NCBI RefSeq assembly: GCF_015207395.1 | Contig: NZ_JADEWX010000022.1 | Span: 1 to 53,878, forward strand | Direction: 5' to 3' | DNA length: 53,878 bases | Source: Nodosilinea sp. LEGE 07088 | GTDB lineage: Bacteria; Cyanobacteriota; Cyanobacteriia; Phormidesmidales; Phormidesmidaceae | Part shown: positions 1 through 8,216 of the stretch, one piece after another | Numbering within the stretch: position 1 is the stretch's first letter | Layout of the letters: every line of letters begins with the position of its first letter | Translations under genes and position numbers: made by a program | Notes under the pieces: generated by a model | Told to the model about the DNA's origin: nothing | The model's database searches: none | Seen by the model: only the letters and a program-made list of their open reading frames with translations

Positions 1-58
1 GGGTAGGGTGGGAGTACTGTCGGCAACAGTCATGGGGCCTCCGGGATAGTGGTTAGAG

Positions 59-85
59 GCTAGAAAGCATTGCTAGCTTTCTAGC
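59..85. repeat. 10-bp inverted repeat (hairpin) in the left-edge spacer
   Basis: Positions 59-68 (GCTAGAAAGC) and 76-85 (GCTTTCTAGC) are perfectly complementary with a 7-base loop. No long T-run follows, so a terminator for an unseen upstream gene or a regulatory hairpin are both possible. The rest of 1-220 holds no gene I can support. Bases 1-12 resemble the GGTAGGGTGGG end of a dispersed hairpin seen again near 24828. Confidence 0.5.
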
Positions 86-220
86 TTGCTCAGATGGGTA
101 GCATTCCCTACCGAGGTCTTGGGCAGAGATTGCGATATATCCATTATGACAAGGTTGGCCTGGGGCCAGAGCGATCGCCCCGCTCTGGCATAATGAGAGC
201 CTGTTCTGTACGGCGCTGCT

Positions 221-1114
221 ATGGCCACCACTCCGCGATCGCCCCTGCTGCGCAACCCGGCTGTCAAACCCAGCACCAATGTCTCGGTGGTGCTCATGGG
301 GGTGGGCAGCGTCATTACCGTAGGGTTTATTCTGATTGCTCTGCTGGCCCCGCTGATGCAGTCGTGGGGCTGGCTGGCCGACCCCACCACAGCGCTGCAA
401 AACCCCATTCACCAACCCCCCAGTGACGATTATTGGTTTGGCACTACCCGCCAGGGCTACGATGTGTTCTCGCGCACCCTGTTTGCCACTCGTGCCGCCT
501 GGCAAGTGGTCATTCTAGCCACCATGCTGAGCGTGGTCATTGGGGTGCCCCTGGGTATGGTCAGCGGCTATCTGGGCGGCTGGCTCGATCGCGCCCTGCT
601 GTTTTTTATGGATACGATCTACACGCTGCCTGGGCTGCTGCTCTCGGTGACGCTGGCCTTTGTGGTGGGTCGGGGGGTGGTGAATGCTGCGATCGCCCTC
701 AGCATCGCCTACATTCCCCAGTACTACCGAGTGGTGCGCAACCACACGGCCAGCGTCAAAACGGAGCTGTTTATTGAGGCAGCCCAGGCCATGGGGGCTG
801 ACCCCTGGACGGTGCTGACCCGCTACCTCTTTCTCAACGTCATTCAAAGCGTGCCGGTGCTGTTTACCCTCAATGCCGCCGACGCCATTTTGGTGCTGGG
901 GGGGCTAGGGTTTTTAGGGCTCGGGCTACCCGAGCAGGTGCCCGAATGGGGTGCCGACATTCGCCAGGCCCTGGATGCGTTACCCACGGGTATTTGGTGG
1001 ACAGCGCTGTTTCCAGGGCTGGCGCTAACGCTGATGGTCACTGGGCTATCGCTGGTCGGTGAAGGGCTGAACGAGCTGATGAACCCCCTACAGCGCCGCG
1101 AAAACTGGCGCTAG
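221..1114 (+). CDS. ABC transporter permease, DppC/OppC type (BPD_transp_1)
   Basis: A 297-residue inner-membrane permease of the peptide/nickel/opine ABC family. After a hydrophobic segment at about residues 22-47 comes the periplasmic loop with GTTRQGYDVFSR (about 74-85), typical of DppC/OppC proteins, then further membrane segments. The cytoplasmic EAA loop, which docks onto the ATPase, is at about 186-205 (EAAQAMGADPWTVLTRYLF). The family needs a DppB-type partner, a binding protein and ATPases; none is adjacent here, although upstream sequence is cut off by the window. Such scattered components are common in cyanobacteria. The substrate (oligopeptide, dipeptide or other) cannot be told from the permease alone. 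Confidence 0.9.
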   Translation: MATTPRSPLLRNPAVKPSTNVSVVLMGVGSVITVGFILIALLAPLMQSWGWLADPTTALQNPIHQPPSDDYWFGTTRQGYDVFSRTLFATRAAWQVVILATMLSVVIGVPLGMVSGYLGGWLDRALLFFMDTIYTLPGLLLSVTLAFVVGRGVVNAAIALSIAYIPQYYRVVRNHTASVKTELFIEAAQAMGADPWTVLTRYLFLNVIQSVPVLFTLNAADAILVLGGLGFLGLGLPEQVPEWGADIRQALDALPTGIWWTALFPGLALTLMVTGLSLVGEGLNELMNPLQRRENWR

Positions 1115-1336
1115 TCCAACGGCTCAACGCACCCATAACGACAGCCTTATTCATGTTGCTTAAGTACAGTCAAAAGGGAGCAGGGAGTAGGTGACAGGGA
1201 ACAGAGTGTACTTGTTTCACTTGTACACCGCTATAAGGCGAGTTTGTGTGCAGGGGCCTGCAAGACTAATCATCACAGTCCGAAACCGCAACAGCCGTCA
1301 CAGATGACGCTGCCTCGACAGCCGCTTTTTTGTGGG

Positions 1337-2242
1337 CTAGCGAGGTTTACTGCGCAGGGCTGTCACCGAGTAAAGCAGCAGCGCCAGCCAAATACAGCTA
1401 AAGGTAACGACATGGGTGGGCGTAAACGGCTCACCGTAGATAAACACTCCCAACAGCAGCGAGAGCGACGGCCCCAGGTATTGAAAAAAGCCCAGGGTAG
1501 CCAACTTCAGGCGTTTAGCCGCGTTGTTAAACCACAGCAGCGGCATAGAGGTGGCAACGCCCGCACCTATGAACAGGAGGGTCAGCGGTAGGTTTTCGCC
1601 AAATCGGCCTTGGCCACTCATGCCCAACCAGCTCACAAACAGCAGCGTAGCTGGCGTAATCAACAGGGTCTCGACTGCTAAGCCCACTAGGGGGGCTACC
1701 GCCACTACCTTTCGCAAGAGGCCATAGAAGGCAAAAGAGAGGGCCAGGGCCAGGGCAATCCAGGGCACGGTGCCGAGTTGCCAGATAAAGTAGCCCACCC
1801 CGACTACGGCCAGCGCCACCGCCACCTGCTGCCCCCGATACAGGCGTTCTTTGAGAAAGACAAACCCCAGCAGCACGCTCACCAGGGGGTTGATGTAGTA
1901 GCCCAGGCTGGCTTCGACGACGCGATCGCTATTGACCCCGTAAATGTAGAGACCCCAGTTAAAGGTCAGCAGGCTGGCCGTGAGCAGTAGTACTAAAACC
2001 TTGCGAGGCATGCGCAGCAGCGCCAGCAGATCACCCAGCCGCCGCTGCACCAGCAAAATACCCACCAGAAACATCGCTGACCAGATCATGCGGTGACTGA
2101 GCACCTCGACAGCCGCAGTGTGATCAAAGAGCTTCCAATAGATGGGCAATAGCCCCCAGGTACCGTAGGCCAGCAAAGCGTAAAGCGGGCCTAGGTGCGA
2201 CTCAGCGATTGGCCAGTTAGCAGCAGAATGAGGTGGAGTCAA
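1337..2242 (-). CDS. rarD: RarD-like EamA family permease
   Basis: A protein of about 300 residues with ten hydrophobic segments. The N-terminal blocks GTWGLLPIYWKLFDH and EVLSHRMIWS are hallmarks of the RarD branch of the drug/metabolite transporter superfamily, as are SDRVVEASLGYYINPL and LLWFNNAAKRL further on. The E. coli founder was named for chloramphenicol sensitivity, but the physiological substrate is unknown. The frame opens with TTG at 2242; a slightly later start is possible. It ends about 36 bp downstream of nothing co-directional and lies just 3' of the sensor kinase gene, so read-through from that gene is possible. Confidence 0.88.
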   Translation of the reverse strand: MTPPHSAANWPIAESHLGPLYALLAYGTWGLLPIYWKLFDHTAAVEVLSHRMIWSAMFLVGILLVQRRLGDLLALLRMPRKVLVLLLTASLLTFNWGLYIYGVNSDRVVEASLGYYINPLVSVLLGFVFLKERLYRGQQVAVALAVVGVGYFIWQLGTVPWIALALALSFAFYGLLRKVVAVAPLVGLAVETLLITPATLLFVSWLGMSGQGRFGENLPLTLLFIGAGVATSMPLLWFNNAAKRLKLATLGFFQYLGPSLSLLLGVFIYGEPFTPTHVVTFSCIWLALLLYSVTALRSKPR

Positions 2243-2278
2243 AGCAATAGCCGTAATAGATGCAGATTGTCTAGCTAG

Positions 2279-3760
2279 CTACCCATGGTGAATGGGTAGC
2301 TGCACGGCTACCGTCGTGCCCCTGTCAGGCTGACTACGGGCCACTACATTGCCACCGCAGTACATCAGCAGCTGCTGTACGATCGAGAGCCCCAACCCCG
2401 CTCCTTCGACGGCACCTGGGGGTAGGTTGCGGCCCCGATAAAAGTGCTCAAAGATATGGGGCAAATCACTCGGAGAAATGCCGGTGCCGGTGTCGCGCAC
2501 CTCAATTTCGGTGTAATCGTCGAGGCGCTTGGCCGTGACCCAAACCTGCCCGCCACTAGGCGTATATTTCAGACTGTTGTTGAGCAGGTGAATCATAATC
2601 TGCCGCAACCAGCTATCGGGGCAGCTAACCGGTGGCAATTGGCTGGGAATCGTATAGGCCAGCATGATCCCTTTTTCTTCGGCTAGGGGCTGGTAGGTGC
2701 TGACCACTGGGGGAACTGTTTCAACCAGGTTGAGCGGATCGGGCTGGGTTTGGTCAAGACTGGTTTCGACCTGCAACAGATTGAGAACGCCCCTGATCAA
2801 AGAACTTTGGCGATCGCACTCATTGCTAATCATCTCCCGGTAGCGCTGCCGCTGGGGGGGCTTGAGATGGGGCGAGTCGAGCAGGGTAAGGGCCGTTTTA
2901 ATGGTCGTGAGCGGAGTTCGAAGCTCTTGCCCAACGGTATTGAGAAAGTCATCTTTCAGCCGCAGGGTATGCATCAGCACCTCGTTTTGCGAGGACAGGC
3001 TCGACATATTTAGAGCCTGGCGGCGGTAGGTTGAGGCCGACTGACGCAGGTGCTCTTGGCGCTTGAGCTGCCAATTGAGCCAGCGATCGACCAGAGTGAG
3101 GTAGTTAGGGTTCAGAGCTTGGTCGGGGTCAGGCTGGGGCCACTGCCGGGCGATCGCCGCCGCTTCGGTATCGATCGCCCCTAGATCGATCGCCCGTTCC
3201 AAGGGCGGGCCAATCGCCTGGATAACGGTGGCCACTAGACTCGGATTGACCGAACAACAGACCGACAGGTAGGAAGACCGAGCTGTCGTCCGCTCGTCGA
3301 TGGGAGAGCCCGCCTCGTCGTCATCTGGCCCCGCCCCCCGATCGCCCAGAGCAGCAGCAGCAGATAGGGGCTGCATCTGGTGGGCCACCACCATAGCTCC
3401 AAAGCTCTCAGACTGCACCACCACAAAATAGTCACCCCGCCAGAGATAGCCTTCTCCCAGAGAAATGCTCTGGTCTAACGATGTGGACGAGCGTTGGTCG
3501 GTATCGGCACGGAGAAATCGCCACACACGGTAGGGGGGCACTAGGCTGCAGCCGTAGCGCTGCACATCTTCATGCCACGTTGCCCCGGCTGGCAGTTTTA
3601 CCAGCAGGTGCGCCTGAATACCGTAGGCTTCGAGAAATTCTACCGTCGATTGCAGAATTGCCTTAAACCCCTTGGGTTTAACCTGCACATACTCTGGTGT
3701 TGCTGCACTGAGCTGAAGCAGCCGGTGTAGCGACACCTCTTGCTCTTGATCGGACTGCAT
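2279..3760 (-). CDS. Cyanobacterial sensor kinase with Gln in place of the H-box histidine
   Basis: About 493 residues from the ATG at 3760, chosen because GGAG sits 6 bases before it; an in-frame start at 3820 lacks such support. The N-terminal half (about 1-210) resembles an uncharacterised cyanobacterial sensory domain (possibly DICT-like). A dimerisation helix follows, with FLNTVGQELRTPLTTIKTAL: the position normally held by the phospho-accepting His is Gln278 (codon CAA at 2927-2929 on the minus strand). The ATPase half looks intact: N box MIHLLNNSLKYTP, G1 VRDTGTGIS, F box FEHFYRG and G2 GAGLGLSIVQQLL. It should bind ATP but cannot autophosphorylate at the usual site. It may signal as a pseudokinase or phosphorylate a partner. 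No response regulator is adjacent. Confidence 0.85.
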   Translation of the reverse strand: MQSDQEQEVSLHRLLQLSAATPEYVQVKPKGFKAILQSTVEFLEAYGIQAHLLVKLPAGATWHEDVQRYGCSLVPPYRVWRFLRADTDQRSSTSLDQSISLGEGYLWRGDYFVVVQSESFGAMVVAHQMQPLSAAAALGDRGAGPDDDEAGSPIDERTTARSSYLSVCCSVNPSLVATVIQAIGPPLERAIDLGAIDTEAAAIARQWPQPDPDQALNPNYLTLVDRWLNWQLKRQEHLRQSASTYRRQALNMSSLSSQNEVLMHTLRLKDDFLNTVGQELRTPLTTIKTALTLLDSPHLKPPQRQRYREMISNECDRQSSLIRGVLNLLQVETSLDQTQPDPLNLVETVPPVVSTYQPLAEEKGIMLAYTIPSQLPPVSCPDSWLRQIMIHLLNNSLKYTPSGGQVWVTAKRLDDYTEIEVRDTGTGISPSDLPHIFEHFYRGRNLPPGAVEGAGLGLSIVQQLLMYCGGNVVARSQPDRGTTVAVQLPIHHG

Positions 3761-3847
3761 AGTGCTCCAACGGGCCAAAACCAGGCTAGGGCCAACCGCA
3801 CGGCCAATCAGCACTAACACCTATTAGGGTATCTTCAACCGCCTGAA

Positions 3848-3888
3848 ATAACGTCGCGAATGTTGCGTGTTTTCATATAACGTCGCGA
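3848..3888. repeat. Pair of 12-bp direct repeats upstream of the kinase gene
   Basis: ATAACGTCGCGA occurs at 3848-3859 and again at 3877-3888, a 29-bp period, in the 147-bp spacer between the murE stop and the kinase start. Each copy contains the palindrome TCGCGA. The position fits a repeated regulator site for the kinase promoter, but no matching regulator is recognised. Chance is not excluded because TCGCGA-type words are common in HIP1-rich genomes. Confidence 0.4.
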
Positions 3889-3907
3889 TCGCAGGGTCAA
3901 GCGTTAT

Positions 3908-5413
3908 CTAACTGTACCGTTTTTCGAGAAAGTGGCGGGCCTGCTCACGATCGTCAAAGTGAATTTTTTCGGTGCCGAGGATCTGGTAGTCTTCGTGGCC
4001 CTTACCCGCAATGAGAATGCCATCCCCTGGCTGGGCCATGGCAATGGCCGACTGGATAGCGGTGGCGCGATCGCCCACCACCTGATCCTCGCCCAGCTTC
4101 GCCGGAATCCCCGCCACCACATCCTGCAAGATGCGCTCGGGGTCTTCGGTGCGGGGGTTGTCGGAGGTGACCACCACTACGTCGGCCAGATCGTAGGCAA
4201 TGCGGCCCATCTGGGGGCGCTTGGTGCGATCGCGATCGCCGCCGCAGCCAAACACGCAGATCAGCCGCCCCGGCACAAAGGGTCGCGCCGCCGTCAGCGA
4301 ACTTTTCAGACTGTCCGGGGTGTGGGCGTAGTCCACAATCACGCTGATGTCTTGGGTCTCAGATACTTTCACCTGTTCCATCCGCCCCGGCACCCCGCCA
4401 AAGTCTGGCAGCGCCGCCGCCACGGTGTCGAGGGCCACGCCCAGGTGCAGGGCGGCCCCCACCGCCGCCAGCAAATTCTCTAGGTTAAACTGCCCCACCA
4501 GGGGCGAGCTAAAGGGCACCGTCCCCATCGGCGTCTTGAGCGTTCCGGTCACGCCGTTGGCCTGGTAGCTTAGATCCCCGGTATAGAGATCGGCCTCAGG
4601 ATGCTGTGTGCTGTAGGTCCACACCCGATCGGCTGGCAGCTGGGCGACAATGCGATCGCCGTAGGGGGTGTCGCTATTCACCACCGCTCGCCCCGTCAGG
4701 TACTGGTCGTTAAACAGCAACGCTTTGGCCTGGAAGTAATCTTCCATGTCACGGTGGTAATCGAGGTGATCCTGGGTCAGGTTGGTGAAGACCGCCACCT
4801 CAAAGGGGCAGCCCCAGACTCGCTTTTGCGCTAGCGCATGGGAGCTGACTTCCAACACCGCGTAGCGACAGCCCGCATCCCGCGCTTTGGCCAACTCGGC
4901 CTGGAGGTCTACCGCAAAGGGAGTGGTGTAGAGGGCGGTCTGCTGATGGCCGGGCCAGCGGGTGTAGAGGGTGCCCAGTAGTGCCGTGGGTTGCTTGGCC
5001 GCTCCCAATAGATGTTCAATCAGATGGGTTGTTGTGGTTTTGCCGTTAGTGCCCGTTACCCCCACCAGGCCCATCTGCCGGGCTGGATAGTGGTAGAAGC
5101 GCGCCGCCACCTCAGCGCAAGCCACCGCCATATCCATCAGCGGTACCACACAGACCTGGCCATCGGCGGGACGAGTTTGCAAGGCTTGGGCCGACACCAG
5201 TGCCGCTATAGCTCCGGCTTCCACAGCGCTGGGCCAAAATTCGCCGCCATCGACTCGCGTGCCCGGCATGCCAATGAACACATCCCCCGGCTGACAGGCA
5301 TGGGAATTGGTGCAGAGGCCTTTGACAGCGCGATCGCCAGCTGTCTCCGACAGCGAAAAACCAGTCTCAATCAGCCCAGCGGGCAAGTCCTCAAGCAGTT
5401 GACGCAGCTTCAT
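3908..5413 (-). CDS. murE: UDP-N-acetylmuramoyl-tripeptide synthetase (MurE)
   Basis: The cytoplasmic Mur ligase that adds the third stem-peptide residue to UDP-MurNAc-L-Ala-D-Glu using ATP. 501 residues is the normal length. The N-terminal domain binds the UDP substrate. The ATP loop is GVTGTNGKTTTTH (118-130), the central domain has the EVSSHAL and HPEADLY blocks, and the C-terminal domain carries SDNPRTEDP at about 415-423. DNPR is the signature of enzymes specific for meso-diaminopimelate rather than lysine. The start is supported by GAGGAG 9 bases upstream. It stands alone rather than in a dcw cluster, which is usual in cyanobacteria; ftsI lies 27 kb away in this window. Confidence 0.97.
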   Translation of the reverse strand: MKLRQLLEDLPAGLIETGFSLSETAGDRAVKGLCTNSHACQPGDVFIGMPGTRVDGGEFWPSAVEAGAIAALVSAQALQTRPADGQVCVVPLMDMAVACAEVAARFYHYPARQMGLVGVTGTNGKTTTTHLIEHLLGAAKQPTALLGTLYTRWPGHQQTALYTTPFAVDLQAELAKARDAGCRYAVLEVSSHALAQKRVWGCPFEVAVFTNLTQDHLDYHRDMEDYFQAKALLFNDQYLTGRAVVNSDTPYGDRIVAQLPADRVWTYSTQHPEADLYTGDLSYQANGVTGTLKTPMGTVPFSSPLVGQFNLENLLAAVGAALHLGVALDTVAAALPDFGGVPGRMEQVKVSETQDISVIVDYAHTPDSLKSSLTAARPFVPGRLICVFGCGGDRDRTKRPQMGRIAYDLADVVVVTSDNPRTEDPERILQDVVAGIPAKLGEDQVVGDRATAIQSAIAMAQPGDGILIAGKGHEDYQILGTEKIHFDDREQARHFLEKRYS

Positions 5414-5542
5414 GTCAGCAACTCCTCACAGCACTGAAGTTGACCTATTCTGCCTTACTCTGGCCTAAGAGTATTCCACCTCAGAAACTATTTTTGTCAG
5501 GATCTCGGGACCCAGCCTGGTTAGCAGGTCGTAGGCAACACT

Positions 5543-5833
5543 CTAGAGGGCGTCTTCGCTGGAACACTCTAGATATGTCTGTATCAGTTGTTCCACCCTG
5601 GCCTGGGGTGCCCTCGGTGACAATCGAGGTAGGGGATTTTCCTGCACTCCAGCCTCGGTGACCAGCACCTGGCACAGCACCGGAATCTCGTACTGGTAGC
5701 GCTGAAACCAGTCGTCGCGGGTGGTAATGTCGCGCACCTCTAGCTCAAACGGCAGGTGGGCAGCGGCGGCAAGTTTTTCTTCTAGCCCTTCGCACAGGTG
5801 GCAACCGGGCTTGCTGTAGAGCACAAATTTCAT
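5543..5833 (-). CDS. Glutaredoxin-like thioredoxin-fold protein (DUF836 type)
   Basis: A 96-residue protein starting at MKFVLYSKPGCHLC, which places the redox motif C11-H-L-C14 at the end of the first beta strand as in glutaredoxins. The IPVLCQVLV block, with the conserved cis-proline, follows at about residues 50-58. The longer frame back to 5896 adds 21 residues before this fold and is unlikely to be translated. Members of this small family are cytoplasmic thiol proteins of unknown partner, common in cyanobacteria. It lies between murE and the AraC gene, on the strand opposite the latter. Confidence 0.82.
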   Translation of the reverse strand: MKFVLYSKPGCHLCEGLEEKLAAAAHLPFELEVRDITTRDDWFQRYQYEIPVLCQVLVTEAGVQENPLPRLSPRAPQARVEQLIQTYLECSSEDAL

Positions 5834-5940
5834 CGGGTTAGCGTCGCGCAGAAGGCGATGGGAAGAGGGCGATCGCACCCTGCCCACACCGAGCAAACTC
5901 TACAATATCAGGAAGCTATCTCGACAGGCTGGGTTTTGGT

Positions 5941-6822
5941 ATGGCACCTCGACTGCTCTCCACCGCTGATCAGGTAGAGGCCATTTTTACGGCCCCGCCC
6001 CTCGTCTCCACGGGAGGCTTTTGCTGGGGTGGCACCTACGTAGACTGCCGCTGGGAACCACCGGGGGAAACCCCTGGGGAAGTGACAACCCCCTGGCACA
6101 GCATTGTACTGTTTACCCAATTTCCTGAACCGGCCCTAGCCGAGCGCTCAATCGATGGCCAGTTTAGGGTCGAGCAGGTGCACCCGGGAGATATTTTGGT
6201 GCTGCCGGCCTGGGTGGGGCAGCGCGCGCGGTGGAACGTACCCGGCGAGTTTATCAGCCTGGTCTTTGAGCCTGCTGCCCTGGAGCGATCGCTTAAAGAC
6301 ACCGCTGGCCCCATCCCTGAGCTAACGCCCCACTTTGCCACCCAAGACCTGCTGGTGTTGCAGCTAGGGCTAGCCCTCAAGCGCTTGCTGCAGCGGGGAG
6401 AGTGCGATCGCCTATACGCCGAATCTCTTACCACTACCCTGGCGGTGCACCTGTTGCAGACCTACGCCACCCGCAAACCGGTCTTCAAAACCTACTCCGA
6501 TGGTCTGGCTCGCCCCCGTCTCCGGCAGGTGATGGAGTATATTCACAGCCATCTCGATACCGATCTAAGCCTCGAAACTTTGGCCAACCTGGCGGGCATG
6601 AGCGCCCACTACTTTGCCCAGCTGTTTAAGCAGTCGATGGGGGTAGCCCCCCACCAGTACGTCATTCGCTGTCGGATAGAGCGAGCCAAGACCTTGCTAG
6701 CCCGTCCCGATCTGCCCATTGCCGATATTGCCTGCCAGGTCGGCTTTGCCCACCAGAGCCACCTCAATCGCCACTTCAAGCGGCTGCTCGGCGTTACCCC
6801 TGGTCAGTGGCGGCGAAGATAG
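5941..6822 (+). CDS. AraC/XylS family transcriptional regulator
   Basis: A 293-residue DNA-binding regulator. The N-terminal ~170 residues form a cupin-like effector domain with blocks such as HPGDILVLPAWVGQRARWNV. The C-terminal ~100 residues hold two helix-turn-helix units: LSLETLANLAGMSAHYFAQL and the signature IADIACQVGFAHQSHLNRHF, followed by FKRLLGVTPGQWRRR. This architecture is standard for one-component activators that respond to a small molecule. It reads divergently from the glutaredoxin-like gene and ends 98 bp before ndhH on the same strand, so it may control either neighbour. The effector cannot be predicted. Confidence 0.92.
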   Translation: MAPRLLSTADQVEAIFTAPPLVSTGGFCWGGTYVDCRWEPPGETPGEVTTPWHSIVLFTQFPEPALAERSIDGQFRVEQVHPGDILVLPAWVGQRARWNVPGEFISLVFEPAALERSLKDTAGPIPELTPHFATQDLLVLQLGLALKRLLQRGECDRLYAESLTTTLAVHLLQTYATRKPVFKTYSDGLARPRLRQVMEYIHSHLDTDLSLETLANLAGMSAHYFAQLFKQSMGVAPHQYVIRCRIERAKTLLARPDLPIADIACQVGFAHQSHLNRHFKRLLGVTPGQWRRR

Positions 6823-6920
6823 CGGTCGGAAGTTTGTGCAAACGGGCCGAAGAACCTGCAAGACAGAGGGCGATCGCTCCCGCCATACTCAAGCCATGAA
6901 CTCTGACAGGAGGAGTCCCC

Positions 6921-8105
6921 ATGGCTCAGATAGAAACTCGTACCGAGCCAATCGTGATCAACTTTGGTCCCCACCATCCGTCAATGCACGGCTGCTTCAG
7001 GATTATAGTCACCCTCGACGGCGAAGATGTAGTCGATTGCGAACCCGTGATTGGCTACCTGCACCGGGGCATGGAAAAAATTGCCGAAAGCCGCACCTCG
7101 ACTATGTTCATTCCGTACACCAGCCGGTGGGATTACTACGGCGGCTTGTTTAACGAGGCCGTGACCGTCAACGCAGTTGAAAAGCTGGCAGATATTCAGG
7201 TGCCCAGGCGGGCCAGCTACATTCGCGTCATTTTGCTAGAGCTGACCCGCCTGGTCAATCACCTGCTGTGGGTGGGGCCATTTGTGATGGATATGGGAGC
7301 GCAAACGCTGTTTTTCTATTCACTGCGCGATCGCGAGCCTATTCTCGATTTGTTTGAGGCGGTGAGCGGCTACCGCATGGTCAACCACAACTACTTTCGG
7401 GTTGGGGGCGTGGCCGCCGACCTACCCTACGGCTGGGTCGATAAGTGCCAGGATTTTGTTGCCTATCTGGCTCCCAAACTCGACGAGTATGAGCGCCTGA
7501 TTACCGATAACCCCGTGTTTCGCCGCCGCTGCGAAGGTCTGGGCGTCGTCACCCGCGATCAGGCCATTGGCTGGGGCTGTTCTGGCCCCATGCTGCGCGC
7601 TTCCGGCGTCAAGTGGGATCTGCGCCAGGTCGACCACTACGAATGCTACAACGACTTCGACTGGGCCGTAGCCTGGGCGATCGAGGGTGACTGTCTGGCC
7701 CGCTACCGGGTGCGGTTCGAAGAAATGCGTCAGTCGCTCAAAATTATTGAGCAGGCTTTAGAGCGGCTGCCGGGTGGCCCTTGGGAGAATTTGGAGGCCA
7801 AACGTTTAGCCGAAGGCCCCAAATCGAAATGGGAGGGGTTTGACTACCAGTTCATGGCCAAAAAAATAGCCCCCACCTTCAAAATTCCGGCCGGGGAGCA
7901 CTACGTACGGGTTGAGTCGGGCCGAGGTGAGCTGGGCATTTTTATCATCGGCAACGACAGCCCTATGCCCTGGCGCTGGAAGATTCGCCCGGCGGATTTC
8001 AACAACCTACAGCTGCTGCCCTACCTGCTAAAAGGTCAAAAGGTGGCCGATATTTTCGTTATCCTCGGCAGCATTGACGTAGTGATGGGGTCGGTCGATC
8101 GGTAG
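6921..8105 (+). CDS. ndhH: NAD(P)H-quinone oxidoreductase subunit H (NdhH), divergent copy
   Basis: The 394-residue 49-kDa-type core subunit of the photosynthetic NDH-1 complex, which lines the quinone pocket at the membrane arm junction in thylakoids. The family blocks are present: [46 protein letters not shown] and the C-terminal [15 protein letters not shown] strong AGGAGG lies before the ATG. Several stretches differ from the very conserved cyanobacterial consensus as I remember it: HGCFRI for [33 protein letters not shown] with Val for Pro, and GAQTLFFY for GAQTPFFY. The quinone-pocket His and Tyr appear retained. It may be a second, specialised ndhH; no other ndh gene is in the window. 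Confidence 0.9.
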   Translation: MAQIETRTEPIVINFGPHHPSMHGCFRIIVTLDGEDVVDCEPVIGYLHRGMEKIAESRTSTMFIPYTSRWDYYGGLFNEAVTVNAVEKLADIQVPRRASYIRVILLELTRLVNHLLWVGPFVMDMGAQTLFFYSLRDREPILDLFEAVSGYRMVNHNYFRVGGVAADLPYGWVDKCQDFVAYLAPKLDEYERLITDNPVFRRRCEGLGVVTRDQAIGWGCSGPMLRASGVKWDLRQVDHYECYNDFDWAVAWAIEGDCLARYRVRFEEMRQSLKIIEQALERLPGGPWENLEAKRLAEGPKSKWEGFDYQFMAKKIAPTFKIPAGEHYVRVESGRGELGIFIIGNDSPMPWRWKIRPADFNNLQLLPYLLKGQKVADIFVILGSIDVVMGSVDR

Positions 8106-8216
8106 CGAACATGCGGCCCGACCACTGAGTGATGGGTCGAAACCTTTCCAGCACTGGCCCCAGCAGCCGGATAATTTTTCCCCTGGGCGACTCTAGAAAG
8201 CCGGGTAGCTGACGCC

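Noticed and set aside
1-50. 3' end of an upstream coding gene at the left edge
   Set aside because: Frames from base 1 stop within 50 bases and give no recognisable C-terminus.
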